A stretch of 9,861 bases of DNA from Bacillota bacterium (GCA_021820805.1 JAKADF010000078.1:1-9861), one strand, 5' to 3'; shown: positions 1 to 8,368, counted from the stretch's first letter. Notes: generated by a model from the letters alone, not told the origin. Numbers and translations are program-made.

Positions 1-741
1 AAGCTGCTTTCGAAGTTCGATATTCATGTGCCGAGGTTAATAAGCTGCCATCAGCATAATGAAGCGTCTCGATTGGATGAATTCCGAGCTTTATGGCTGG
101 AAGGGAAATCAATTGCTGTGGTTTCTGACGCAGGAACACCAGGGGTGTCCGACCCGGGTGAACATGTGATTGACTTGGCAATTGAACAAGGTGTACCAGT
201 TATCCCGGTACCAGGCCCAAGTGCAGTCTTGGCTGCACTCGTTAGCAGTGGCCTTCCCATCTCGCCTTTTGCGTTTATAGGCTTTTTACCGCGTGAAAAC
301 AAGTTATGTATGGAGGCTCTTTGCCGTTATCAATCATTCCCTGGCGTACTGGCTTTTTATGAAGCACCTCATCGTCTTTTAACTACTCTGGAACGGATTT
401 GTGAGGTATATCCGACGTGCCGAGGGGTCTTAGCTAAGGAACTCACAAAAAAGCACGAAACGTTTATTTATGGTGGTACTGCAAATGAATTGCTTGATTA
501 TGTTAGAACGGAAGAAGTGCGAGGAGAGTATGTGATTCTGATTGATGCGCGAAGTGCAGCTTCCCACAAAGAAAGTAAAGATGGGGAAGGGGAATTCGGC
601 GCGAAAGAAGTTAGTCTTGAACAGGCGATTATACAAGTAAGAAACTTAATTGAGTCTGGAATATCACATACGGATGCAGTAAAACAGATTTCACAGGAGA
701 CTGGAATTAAAAAGCGAATTTTGTACAATGAAACTGTTTAA
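1..741 (+). CDS. rsmI: 16S rRNA (cytidine-2'-O)-methyltransferase RsmI, 5'-truncated by window edge
   Basis: RsmI methylates the 2'-O of C1402 in 16S rRNA with S-adenosylmethionine, tuning the ribosomal P site. The frame is open from base 1 to the TAA at 739-741 (246 visible residues). The first visible residues, KLLSKFDIH, align inside the family, so roughly the first 45-50 residues lie left of the window; the ATG at base 28 is internal. Seen: the tetrapyrrole-methylase-like SAM signature SDAGTPGVSDPG (bases about 124-159), then VPGPSAVLAAL, a GFLPR segment, the YEAPHRL motif, and the C-terminal helical tail with TGIKKRILY that typifies RsmI. Neighbours: in B. subtilis rsmI (yabC) also lies next to abrB, which here converges on it. 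No T-run terminator is visible for the plus strand after the stop. Identification is secure; only the start is missing. Confidence 0.95.
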   Translation, partial: KLLSKFDIHVPRLISCHQHNEASRLDEFRALWLEGKSIAVVSDAGTPGVSDPGEHVIDLAIEQGVPVIPVPGPSAVLAALVSSGLPISPFAFIGFLPRENKLCMEALCRYQSFPGVLAFYEAPHRLLTTLERICEVYPTCRGVLAKELTKKHETFIYGGTANELLDYVRTEEVRGEYVILIDARSAASHKESKDGEGEFGAKEVSLEQAIIQVRNLIESGISHTDAVKQISQETGIKKRILYNETV

Positions 742-763
742 CCGTAGGCTTTGGAAATAGACT

Positions 764-797
764 TACAAAATATAATAGGGCTGACGTCAGCCAGCCC
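764..797 (-). terminator. Rho-independent terminator of abrB
   Basis: Read on the minus strand, a GC-rich hairpin (778-797; GGCTG-ACGT-CAGCC, alternatively GGGCTG/CAGCCC) is followed by the T-rich stretch TATTATATTTTG (766-777). It starts 13 nt past the abrB stop. The core GGCTGACGTCAGCC at 779-792 is a perfect 14-bp palindrome. On the plus strand no T-run follows, so I see it as the abrB terminator rather than a true bidirectional one. Confidence 0.75.
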
Positions 798-809
798 GAA
801 GCCTTCAAA

Positions 810-1049
810 TCAAGCATTCATTTCTGCGATGCAAGCAGGGCAGATATTCTTTCCTTTGAAATGGATAATTTCATCAGCCTGGCCGCAGAAGATACATGCT
901 GGTTCATATTTCTTCAGGATAATGCGATCTCCGTCTACATAAATCTCAAGTGCGTCTTTTTCCCCAATACCGAGTGTTCGACGCAATTCAATAGGAATAA
1001 CGACACGACCTAATTCGTCAACCTTCCGCACAATACCTGTTGACTTCAC
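810..1049 (-). CDS. abrB: AbrB-family transition-state regulator with CxxC/CxxC C-terminal tail
   Basis: AbrB is a global DNA-binding regulator that holds back stationary-phase and sporulation genes during growth. The 79-residue product starts with GTG at 1047-1049, with a Shine-Dalgarno AGGGGG (1058-1063 on the minus strand) 8 nt upstream. Residues 1-48 are nearly identical to B. subtilis AbrB as I remember it: the swapped-hairpin DNA-binding fold with VRKVDELGRVVIP, ELRRTLGI and the basic residues that contact DNA. After that the protein differs: instead of the B. subtilis C-terminal multimerisation domain, residues 52-73 read C52-x2-C55-x14-C70-x2-C73, a likely zinc-binding knuckle. By length and fold it could be called AbrB or a close paralogue; the genomic position between rsmI and metS supports abrB. 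It is convergent with rsmI and divergent from metS. I could not confidently find a Spo0A box upstream. Confidence 0.9.
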   Translation of the reverse strand: MKSTGIVRKVDELGRVVIPIELRRTLGIGEKDALEIYVDGDRIILKKYEPACIFCGQADEIIHFKGKNICPACIAEMNA

Positions 1050-1177
1050 GATACCAGCCCCCTGGATGTAATTTTTTTCTTTTTTTGCAAATACAAAAAT
1101 GTATTTTGCTTTCTTTGCTCTTGCATGCTGGTTGATAAGGGATTGAATATCATCACATGCAAAAACTTGAATTGACT

Positions 1178-1207
1178 ATACTATACAACATCTTTAATAT
1201 TTTGCAA
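1178..1207 (-). promoter_or_regulatory. Candidate SigA promoter of abrB
   Basis: On the minus strand TTGCAA (1202-1207) is followed after 18 nt by TAGTAT (1178-1183); an overlapping TATAGT (1180-1185) gives a 16-nt spacer. Both readings are near-consensus SigA boxes, about 130 nt upstream of the abrB GTG. The surrounding DNA is AT-rich, as expected for an AbrB-autoregulated promoter, but no operator can be read from sequence because AbrB has no strict consensus. Confidence 0.5.
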
Positions 1208-1374
1208 GATCTATTAGAACTATATGACTAATCAAAACAAGGATTCCGTTCAGGAATTACCTATAATGCATTGCCAATAGATATAGATTTTGTGTTGAAT
1301 AAATAAACATTTTAATGAATTTTAATAGAATAGGATAATGGTAACTTGATTTGGATATCCTGATAAATGCCAGG
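1208..1374. other. AT-rich divergent spacer between abrB and metS
   Basis: This stretch carries no credible reading frame. It holds a short inverted repeat ATTCC-GTTCA-GGAAT (about 1243-1257), an isolated perfect TATAAT (1262-1267) without a matching -35 box, and the 8-mer TGCATTGC at 1268-1275 that recurs at 1391-1398 inside the metS promoter. The AT-rich character would suit AbrB binding, but that is inference. Confidence 0.5.
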
Positions 1375-1404
1375 TTGACATGTTTTTGTGTGCATTGCTA
1401 TAGT
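1375..1404 (+). promoter_or_regulatory. SigA promoter of the metS T-box operon
   Basis: A perfect TTGACA (1375-1380), an 18-nt spacer and TATAGT (1399-1404), preceded by an extended -10 TGc at 1396-1398. Transcription would start near 1411, about 38 nt before the base of T-box Stem I, giving a leader of about 320 nt. Position and quality make this the likely main promoter for metS-tatD-rnmV-rsmA. Confidence 0.8.
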
Positions 1405-1410
1405 TAAATG

Positions 1411-3704
<2,294 letters not shown>

Positions 3705-3705
<1 letters not shown>

Positions 3706-4472
3706 TGCTTTTTGATACGCACTGCCATCTAATGGATGAGCAGTTTGATGGTGATTTAGTTGAAGTTGTACAACGGGCAAACGATGCGGGTGTAAACCGC
3801 ATCGTTATTCCTGGTATTGATGTAGAAACATCCCGTAAGGCAATTGCGATTGCTGAACGTTTTGACGGGATTTATGCTGCGGTGGGAGTTCATCCAGAGG
3901 CGGCTAAAGATGTGCCGAATGTTGCATTTGACGAGATTCGTAAACTGGCGAAACATCCCAAAGTTGTTGCTGTTGGTGAAATCGGGCTTGACTATTACTG
4001 GGATGCCGCACCAAGAGATGAACAGCAGCGGGTTATGGCTCTTCAAATTGAAATTGCGAAAGAATGTGGCCTGCCTGTTATTATTCATAATCGCGAGGCA
4101 ACACAGGATGTCGTTGAATTACTTCGTTCAACAAATGCATCAGATGTCGGCGGTGTAATGCACTGTTTTATGGGCACTTATGAAATTGCATGCAAGTGTA
4201 TCGATATGGGCTTTTTTATTTCCATTGGCGGTCCGGTAACTTTTAAAAATGCGAAAAGTGTACATGCTGTAGCACCAATGATTCCAAATGATTCTTTGCT
4301 TATCGAAACGGATTCCCCATATCTAGCGCCTCACCCTTATCGGGGAAAGCGAAACGAGCCAAGCTATGTTTCGCTTGTTGCGGCAAGAATGGCTGAATTA
4401 AAAGAAACGTCAGTCGAACAAATTGCAGAATTAACAACTCGAAATGCAAACAAGCTATTTGGAAAGGCGTAA
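3705..4472 (+). CDS. tatD: TatD-family metal-dependent hydrolase/deoxyribonuclease
   Basis: TatD proteins are TIM-barrel nucleases (3'-5' exonuclease or AP-endonuclease activity reported in family members) that use two metal ions. The 255-residue product has the full metal-ligand set: H6 and H8 in DTHCH, E92 in GEIGLDYY, H128 in VIIHNRE, H153 in VMHCFMG and D203 in ETDSPYLAPHPYRG. Length and motifs are typical of the B. subtilis YabD/TatD group. The ATG shares its A with the metS TAA stop (TAATG), and no good Shine-Dalgarno sits at proper spacing, so translation is probably coupled to metS. The gene belongs to the T-box operon and is followed 5 nt later by rnmV. The exact physiological substrate cannot be told from sequence. 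Confidence 0.93.
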
Positions 4473-4477
4473 GGAAT

Positions 4478-5062
4478 TTGTCTAGTGAGCGTACAGTGAT
4501 TCATGAGTTAGTCGTAGTCGAAGGCCTTCATGATAAGCAAGCCGTAGACGCTGCGGTCAGTGCAAATGTGTGGGTAGTTGGCGGGGACCGAATTGCACAC
4601 CGGTTTTTGCAAGAGCTGGAGCGTGCTGCAAAAACAAGAGGGGTAATTATCCTGACCGATCCCGATGGGCCTGGCGAACGGATTCGCAGGCGAATTGAGG
4701 AGCAGATCCCAAATTGTAAACATGCATTCTTGCCGAAAATGGAAGCGCTCGGTCATCATCGTGTAGGTGTCGAACATGCATCTGCTGAGTCGATTCGTTC
4801 GGCGCTTCTTAAAGTCCGTCAGGCTGAGGCACCTGATGAAGTTAAACAAACGTTTACGATTGATGATCTTCAAAAAGCTGGACTTGCGAATGGCCCCGAA
4901 GCTGCAAAGCGCAGAATGCAAGTTGGAGAGTACCTGCGTATTGGTTATGCGAATGCAAAATCGTTTGTTCGAAAGCTTAATGTGCTTTGCGTTACACGGG
5001 ATGAATGGAATACAGCATTGTCGAAAGTTTTCGGCGAGGAAGGACAACATGATGGCAACTGA
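4478..5062 (+). CDS. rnmV: Ribonuclease M5 (5S rRNA maturation)
   Basis: RNase M5 makes the final double cut of 5S rRNA precursor bound to ribosomal protein L18 in low-GC Gram-positives. The 194-residue protein has an N-terminal Toprim domain: E15 in VVVEGLHD, and D61-x-D63 in LTDPDGPGERIR, the metal-binding acidic set, followed by CKHAFLPK, GVEHAS and a C-terminal region with GGPxAxxRR-like (NGPEAAKRRM) and IGYANAK motifs of the family. I use TTG 4478, with GGAAAGG (4461-4467) 10 nt upstream; an in-frame GTG at 4496 would give a start matching B. subtilis RnmV more closely, so the first six residues are uncertain. The gene lies 5 nt after tatD and overlaps rsmA by 14 nt, so all are likely translated in concert. 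The yabE gene found before rnmV in B. subtilis is missing. Confidence 0.95.
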   Translation: MSSERTVIHELVVVEGLHDKQAVDAAVSANVWVVGGDRIAHRFLQELERAAKTRGVIILTDPDGPGERIRRRIEEQIPNCKHAFLPKMEALGHHRVGVEHASAESIRSALLKVRQAEAPDEVKQTFTIDDLQKAGLANGPEAAKRRMQVGEYLRIGYANAKSFVRKLNVLCVTRDEWNTALSKVFGEEGQHDGN

Positions 5063-5933
5063 TCCGTTTGCTCTTGCAAAACTATCCAACCTGCGTGTAA
5101 TTCTACAACGCCATGGATTTTCGTTTAAAAAGCGGCTTGGTCAAAACTTTTTGATTGACTCGGGTGTTCTTGAAAAGATTGTACGCGCATCCGATGTAAC
5201 TGATTTGGATGGAGTTCTTGAAATCGGCCCGGGAGCAGGTGTTGTGACCAGGGCTCTGTCTGCATATGCAAAAAAGGTAGTTGCTGTGGAAAAAGATGAA
5301 TCTCTGCGGCCTGTTCTAGATGAAACAGTATCTATATGTCCGAATGTAGAGATCAAATTTGCGGATGTTTTGAATGTAGACCTGTCTTCACTTTTTGAAC
5401 AAAACTTCCACGATTGCCGAAATGTCTCCGTAGTTGCCAATTTACCGTATTATGTAACGACACCAATTTTGTTTCATGTGCTTGAATCTCCGGTAAATGT
5501 TTCACAAATCGTAGTAATGGTACAAAAAGAAGTTGCAGACCGGATGACTGCAAAGCCTGGAACGAAGGATTATGGTGTTTTATCTGTGACCGTTCAATAC
5601 CGGGCAGAAGTATCAAAAGTAACATCTGTCAGCCGTGGATGCTTCTTTCCTTCACCAAACGTGGATTCGATGGTAGTCAAATTAACAACCTATGGAACGC
5701 ATAAACCTGTTGAAGTTGAAAATGAAGATCACTTTTTTCGAATTGTAAGGGCTGCATTCGGAATGCGAAGGAAAACACTCTTAAACGCGCTTTCCTCCGG
5801 TATGGCAATGAGTAAAGAGCGATGTGAGGCGTGGCTCCGAGCAGCAGGCATAGATCTGTTGCGTCGTGGTGAAACGTTATCGTTGCAGGAATTTTCCAAT
5901 CTTTCCAGCCTATATTCTTCACAATTCAACTGA
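5049..5933 (+). CDS. rsmA: 16S rRNA (adenine1518/1519-N6)-dimethyltransferase
   Basis: RsmA/KsgA dimethylates two adjacent adenines in the terminal hairpin of 16S rRNA during late 30S assembly; its loss gives kasugamycin resistance in many bacteria. From ATG 5049 the product is 294 residues, the family length. GAGGA (5036-5040) lies 8 nt upstream; a second ATG at 5052 is possible. The open frame runs back to 4767 but that part overlaps rnmV and does not resemble RsmA. Seen: G31-QNFLID, SAM-binding motif I LEIGPGAG (57-64), N131-LPYY catalytic motif IV, FFPSPNVDS, the FGMRRKTLLNAL helix and RRGETLSLQEF C-terminus. It overlaps rnmV by 14 nt and ends the T-box operon, with a weak hairpin terminator beyond. 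Confidence 0.97.
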   Translation: MMATDPFALAKLSNLRVILQRHGFSFKKRLGQNFLIDSGVLEKIVRASDVTDLDGVLEIGPGAGVVTRALSAYAKKVVAVEKDESLRPVLDETVSICPNVEIKFADVLNVDLSSLFEQNFHDCRNVSVVANLPYYVTTPILFHVLESPVNVSQIVVMVQKEVADRMTAKPGTKDYGVLSVTVQYRAEVSKVTSVSRGCFFPSPNVDSMVVKLTTYGTHKPVEVENEDHFFRIVRAAFGMRRKTLLNALSSGMAMSKERCEAWLRAAGIDLLRRGETLSLQEFSNLSSLYSSQFN

Positions 5934-5940
5934 ACTTTCC

Positions 5941-5968
5941 GACTTTGGTTTTCGAAAGTCTCCTTTTT
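5941..5968 (+). terminator. Candidate weak terminator after rsmA
   Basis: GACTTT (5941-5946) pairs with AAAGTC (5955-5960) around an 8-nt loop, followed by TCCTTTTT (5961-5968). The stem is short and AT-rich, so termination would be partial. It starts 8 nt after the rsmA stop. It overlaps the -35 region of the candidate ykuK-like promoter. Confidence 0.5.
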
Positions 5969-5978
5969 GGCATATACT
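5951..5978 (+). promoter_or_regulatory. Candidate promoter of the ykuK-like gene
   Basis: TATACT (5973-5978) is a good SigA -10 box; a poor -35 (TTCGAA, 5951-5956) lies 16 nt upstream. The same sequence reads CATATACTG (5971-5979), close to the SigK -10 CATAnnnTA, but I see no matching AC at the -35 distance. The gene could therefore have its own weak promoter or be read through from rsmA. Confidence 0.35.
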
Positions 5979-6003
5979 GTAGCCAAGCGTAGGAGGCGAT
6001 ACC

Positions 6004-6486
6004 ATGTGGGAGTTCCTAAGTCCCAGTCGTGGCAGAATGACTTTAGAAGATGTTGCAGAAGATTTGAAGGCATCAGTAATTCAATATCCCTCTGATTCGT
6101 TTCGATTAATTATTGGGACTGACTCGCAACCAAAAGTTCAGTCTGGAACGGTTACATTCGTAACTGCAATTATTCTGTACCGTGTCGGTAAGGGCGCAAG
6201 ATACTATATCCATAAGGAACAACGACGTAACATTTATGCGCTTCGGCAAAGGATGTTTACAGAGGCATCCTACTCGCTCCAAATTGGAAGTGAACTCGTC
6301 GAACTGCTGAAATCAGATAAGGGCGGGTGGAAGCCGGAGGTACATCTGGATATTGGTGAGCGAGGGGCCACCAAACAATTAATTCGTGAGCTTGTTGCTT
6401 GGATTACTGCGAGCGGGTACGAAGCGCGAATTAAACCCGATTCTTACGGTGCATCAAAAGTGGCAGACAGGTATACGCGGGCTTAA
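6004..6486 (+). CDS. YkuK-like RNase H-fold protein (DUF458 family)
   Basis: The 160-residue protein resembles B. subtilis YkuK (DUF458), a family assigned an RNase H-like fold but with no established function that I know of. ATG 6004 has a perfect AGGAGG (5991-5996) 7 nt upstream. Seen: acidic residues in the order expected for an RNase H-like site: D40 in LIIGTDSQ, E87 in RMFTEAS, D116 in VHLDIGERG and D155 in SKVADRYT; plus the family blocks FVTAIILYR, RQRMFTEA and IKPDSYGASKVAD. No signal peptide or membrane segment is visible, so it should be cytosolic. It does not belong to this locus in B. subtilis. Its stop codon interlocks with that of the opposing glycosyltransferase gene. Nuclease activity is inference from fold, not shown here. 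Confidence 0.85.
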   Translation: MWEFLSPSRGRMTLEDVAEDLKASVIQYPSDSFRLIIGTDSQPKVQSGTVTFVTAIILYRVGKGARYYIHKEQRRNIYALRQRMFTEASYSLQIGSELVELLKSDKGGWKPEVHLDIGERGATKQLIRELVAWITASGYEARIKPDSYGASKVADRYTRA

Positions 6487-7307
6487 TATTTGTCATTGGC
6501 ATGAACTTCAATCATTGAAAACTTTCTTTGTAGAAATTCAATTCTGCGTTCCGAGTGATAACCGATACGAACCTTTCCTTCAAAAAAACGTGAAAAGGGC
6601 TTTGAGGTTAAAATGAAGCTGACTTCTGCGGCGTCGCCAAGCAGTGTATCTTTCATTTTCAAATCATGCTTGAGGTCTTTAAATCTGTGTCCTAACAGCC
6701 TTCTGTCCCAATCTGAACAAACTCCAAGTTGAAGCCCTTTATTGGAAAGCAAACTTGCATAAGCAAACCATTTTCCGGGATGGTGAAGCCAGTATGGGGA
6801 TAAAAAATGAAATGTTGAACTGGATATTAAGAGCGGGACCATAGCCGGGTCGGCGTGTTTAAGTTCTGGTGGGATTTTGTTTTGTATCCTTCTCCATGGA
6901 GTCAAATACTCCACATCTTCTTGAATTTGGTTTTTTACGGGTGTCCACATAATATCAAGTTCTTTTTCAATGCATTCTTCAATGTATGTTTCAAGCATGG
7001 GACCATAACTTCCGCTCCAATCCCCATCAATGATAAGTATATGCGAAAAACACCTTTTTCGCTTTGCAAGTAAAGCTCCATAGGCCCTAGGTACATCGTG
7101 GCCGAGGGGAACTTTAATTTCGACAAATTCAACTGCCGTATTCAGGTCCTTTCTCGTTTTTCTAATTTCAGTAATCGTGTCATCTTCGCAGCCATTACAA
7201 ACAACTATTGTTTCACGAATACCAGCCCGATTTAACTGTCTTAGCGTATTTGATATTGACTTTTCTACATTCATTGCTGGTACGATGGCACATAATTTTG
7301 CGTCCAT
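6483..7307 (-). CDS. Glycosyltransferase family 2-like protein
   Basis: Transfers a sugar from a nucleotide donor to an unknown acceptor, as judged by a GT-A fold N-terminus. The 274-residue product starts at ATG 7305-7307; the only upstream purine stretch is GGGGGG (7317-7322), 9 nt away. Seen: the typical opening AIVPAMNVEKSISNTLRQL (residues 7-25), VVCNGCEDDTITEI (35-48), a DxD-like D94-G-D96 (ILIIDGDWSG) for metal/nucleotide binding, and CSDWDRRLLGHR (197-208) in the acceptor half. No transmembrane helix or signal peptide is seen, so it acts in the cytosol, perhaps at the membrane face. It is divergent from yabG with a 79-nt gap and overlaps the ykuK-like gene by 4 nt at the stops. Context among spore genes hints at a coat, crust or cortex glycan, but the substrate is unknown. 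Confidence 0.8.
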   Translation of the reverse strand: MDAKLCAIVPAMNVEKSISNTLRQLNRAGIRETIVVCNGCEDDTITEIRKTRKDLNTAVEFVEIKVPLGHDVPRAYGALLAKRKRCFSHILIIDGDWSGSYGPMLETYIEECIEKELDIMWTPVKNQIQEDVEYLTPWRRIQNKIPPELKHADPAMVPLLISSSTFHFLSPYWLHHPGKWFAYASLLSNKGLQLGVCSDWDRRLLGHRFKDLKHDLKMKDTLLGDAAEVSFILTSKPFSRFFEGKVRIGYHSERRIEFLQRKFSMIEVHANDKY

Positions 7308-7328
7308 TTCATTATTCCCCCCAAAGTC

Positions 7329-7356
7329 ACGTCAAAAATCGGCACGGCATATGGTG
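7329..7356 (+). promoter_or_regulatory. Candidate SigK promoter of yabG
   Basis: CATATGGTG (7348-7356) matches the SigK -10 consensus CATAnnnTA at all but the last position, and an AC (7329-7330) lies 17 nt upstream as in SigK -35 elements. In B. subtilis yabG is transcribed by SigK in the mother cell. Transcription would begin near 7363, which would leave the first of the two ribosome-binding sites outside the mRNA and favour the GTG 7387 start. Confidence 0.45.
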
Positions 7357-7379
7357 GAGGAGAGACATATGGAGGGAGG
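7348..7379 (+). repeat. Imperfect direct repeat duplicating an RBS/start segment
   Basis: CATATGGTGGAGG (7348-7360) recurs as CATATGGAGGGAGG (7366-7379), 18 nt apart. Each copy provides a GGAGG positioned 7-8 nt before a start codon: ATG 7369 and GTG 7387 in the same frame. It looks like a small tandem duplication of the yabG translation start region. Confidence 0.6.
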
Positions 7380-7386
7380 GGTGACG

Positions 7387-8247
7387 GTGTGGAAACAAGG
7401 AGATACCGTCACACGTAAGTCCTACGGAAGAGATGTATGCTTTCAAATTGTCGAGATTGATGACGAAACGGAAACCGCAATTTTAAAAGGAATTGATGTC
7501 CGTTTAATGGCAGATGCCCCTTATTCTGATTTAGAAAGCGTCACCGATGATGAGCGCAAGCAATTCGAGGCACGCAGAGACAAGGCTGAAGGGGAATGTT
7601 TACGGCTCATACAGTCGCGGCGACGTGTTGAACTCGAGAGAAGGGCGCTCAGGAAAGAATCGAGATATCAAACAAATCCAGATTTTTTTGAGCGGCCCGG
7701 ACGGGTTCTGCATCTCGATGGGGATGCATCGTACTTGCAAAAGTGCTTAGTGCTTTACAAGGAACTCGGTATCCGGGCAATTGGTGAGCATGTTCCAGAA
7801 TCGCACATGCCGGGTAAAGTGAATGCTCTCTTAGAGAAATATGAGCCTGACATTCTTATCATTACAGGTCATGACGGCGTTATTCGAAAAGGTAAGGATT
7901 GGGCGGATATACGTAATTACCGTAATTCACACAACTTTATTAAAGCAGTTGAGAATGCACGCAAGTATGTTCGTAATTTCGATGATTTAGTGATAATCGC
8001 AGGAGCATGTCAATCCCATTTTGAAGGAATTCTTGATGCTGGGGCCAATTTTGCGAGCTCCCCGCAAAGAATTATGATTCATGCACTAGATCCGGTATTT
8101 ATTGCAGAAAAAATTGCCTATACTCCGATTCACGAAACTGTTAATTTGTATGACGTGGTTAAGTCCACCTATACTGGGACGGACGGGATTGGCGGTGTCG
8201 AATCTAGAGGGAAATACCGCTTAGGATTACCCAAATCATTTTATTAA
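7387..8247 (+). CDS. yabG: Sporulation-specific protease YabG
   Basis: YabG is a cysteine-type protease made late in sporulation that trims spore coat and cortex proteins (SpoIVA, SafA and others in B. subtilis). The product is 286 residues from GTG 7387 (GGAGG 7375-7379, 7 nt upstream). An ATG at 7369 also has a good GGAGG (7356-7360) and would add six residues; I prefer 7387 because it starts as B. subtilis YabG does, a few residues before GD-x-V-x-RKSY, and fits the SigK-like promoter. Seen: N-terminal SH3-like GDTVTRKSYGRDVCFQIVEI, a charged helical linker, then the protease part with H162 in ITGHDG and C208 in GACQSHFE, probable catalytic pair, followed by GANFASSPQR and IHALDP. No terminator is visible after the stop. 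The family assignment is secure. Confidence 0.93.
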   Translation: MWKQGDTVTRKSYGRDVCFQIVEIDDETETAILKGIDVRLMADAPYSDLESVTDDERKQFEARRDKAEGECLRLIQSRRRVELERRALRKESRYQTNPDFFERPGRVLHLDGDASYLQKCLVLYKELGIRAIGEHVPESHMPGKVNALLEKYEPDILIITGHDGVIRKGKDWADIRNYRNSHNFIKAVENARKYVRNFDDLVIIAGACQSHFEGILDAGANFASSPQRIMIHALDPVFIAEKIAYTPIHETVNLYDVVKSTYTGTDGIGGVESRGKYRLGLPKSFY

Positions 8248-8272
8248 TTTTTCGAAATATGTATTGTACCCA

Positions 8273-8302
8273 TTGACAAATGAAAACATACGTTGATATA
8301 AT
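8273..8302 (+). promoter_or_regulatory. veg upstream promoter P1 (perfect SigA hexamers)
   Basis: TTGACA (8273-8278), 18-nt spacer, TATAAT (8297-8302): both hexamers match the SigA consensus exactly. Transcription would start near 8309, within the -35 region of the second promoter, giving a 5' leader of about 60 nt. Confidence 0.8.
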
Positions 8303-8314
8303 ATTTAATTTTTG

Positions 8315-8343
8315 TTGACTCTGTCCCTCTTCCATGGTATACT
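8315..8343 (+). promoter_or_regulatory. veg proximal promoter P2 with extended -10
   Basis: TTGACT (8315-8320), 17-nt spacer, TATACT (8338-8343), with TGg (8335-8337) forming an extended -10. Start expected near 8350, about 19 nt before the veg TTG codon. In B. subtilis the veg promoter is a classic very strong vegetative promoter, so a strong promoter here is expected. Confidence 0.85.
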
Positions 8344-8354
8344 GTACCGTGGAA
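8330..8354 (+). repeat. Inverted repeat over the veg P2 -10 and start site
   Basis: TTCCATGGTA (8330-8339) and TACCGTGGAA (8345-8354) are inverted repeats with 9 of 10 positions matching and a 5-nt spacer TACTG. The repeat covers the -10 box and start point of P2, a position suited to a repressor site; in a transcript from P1 it would form a hairpin just before the ribosome-binding site (the mismatch becomes a G.U pair). Confidence 0.55.
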
Positions 8355-8368
8355 AGAGGTGGTGTGTG

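Noticed and set aside
751..942. Plus-strand 63-codon open frame over abrB
   Set aside because: Antisense shadow of abrB, whose minus-strand product is unmistakable.
4508..5089. Minus-strand 193-codon open frame opposite rnmV
   Set aside because: Shadow of a conserved gene: rnmV on the other strand has clear Toprim motifs, while this product is cysteine/arginine-rich with no recognisable domain or ribosome-binding site.
5729..6073. Minus-strand 114-codon open frame across rsmA end and ykuK-like start
   Set aside because: Overlaps two recognisable plus-strand genes and the terminator/promoter between them; no family resemblance.
6507..6519. Palindrome TTCAAT-c-ATTGAA as terminator of the ykuK-like gene
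   Set aside because: All AT-rich apart from two G/C pairs, 1-nt loop, and located in the glycosyltransferase coding region; unlikely to terminate.
7177..7386. Upstream extension of the yabG frame (70 residues)
   Set aside because: It runs through the divergent glycosyltransferase start and does not resemble YabG; good start signals exist at 7369 and 7387.
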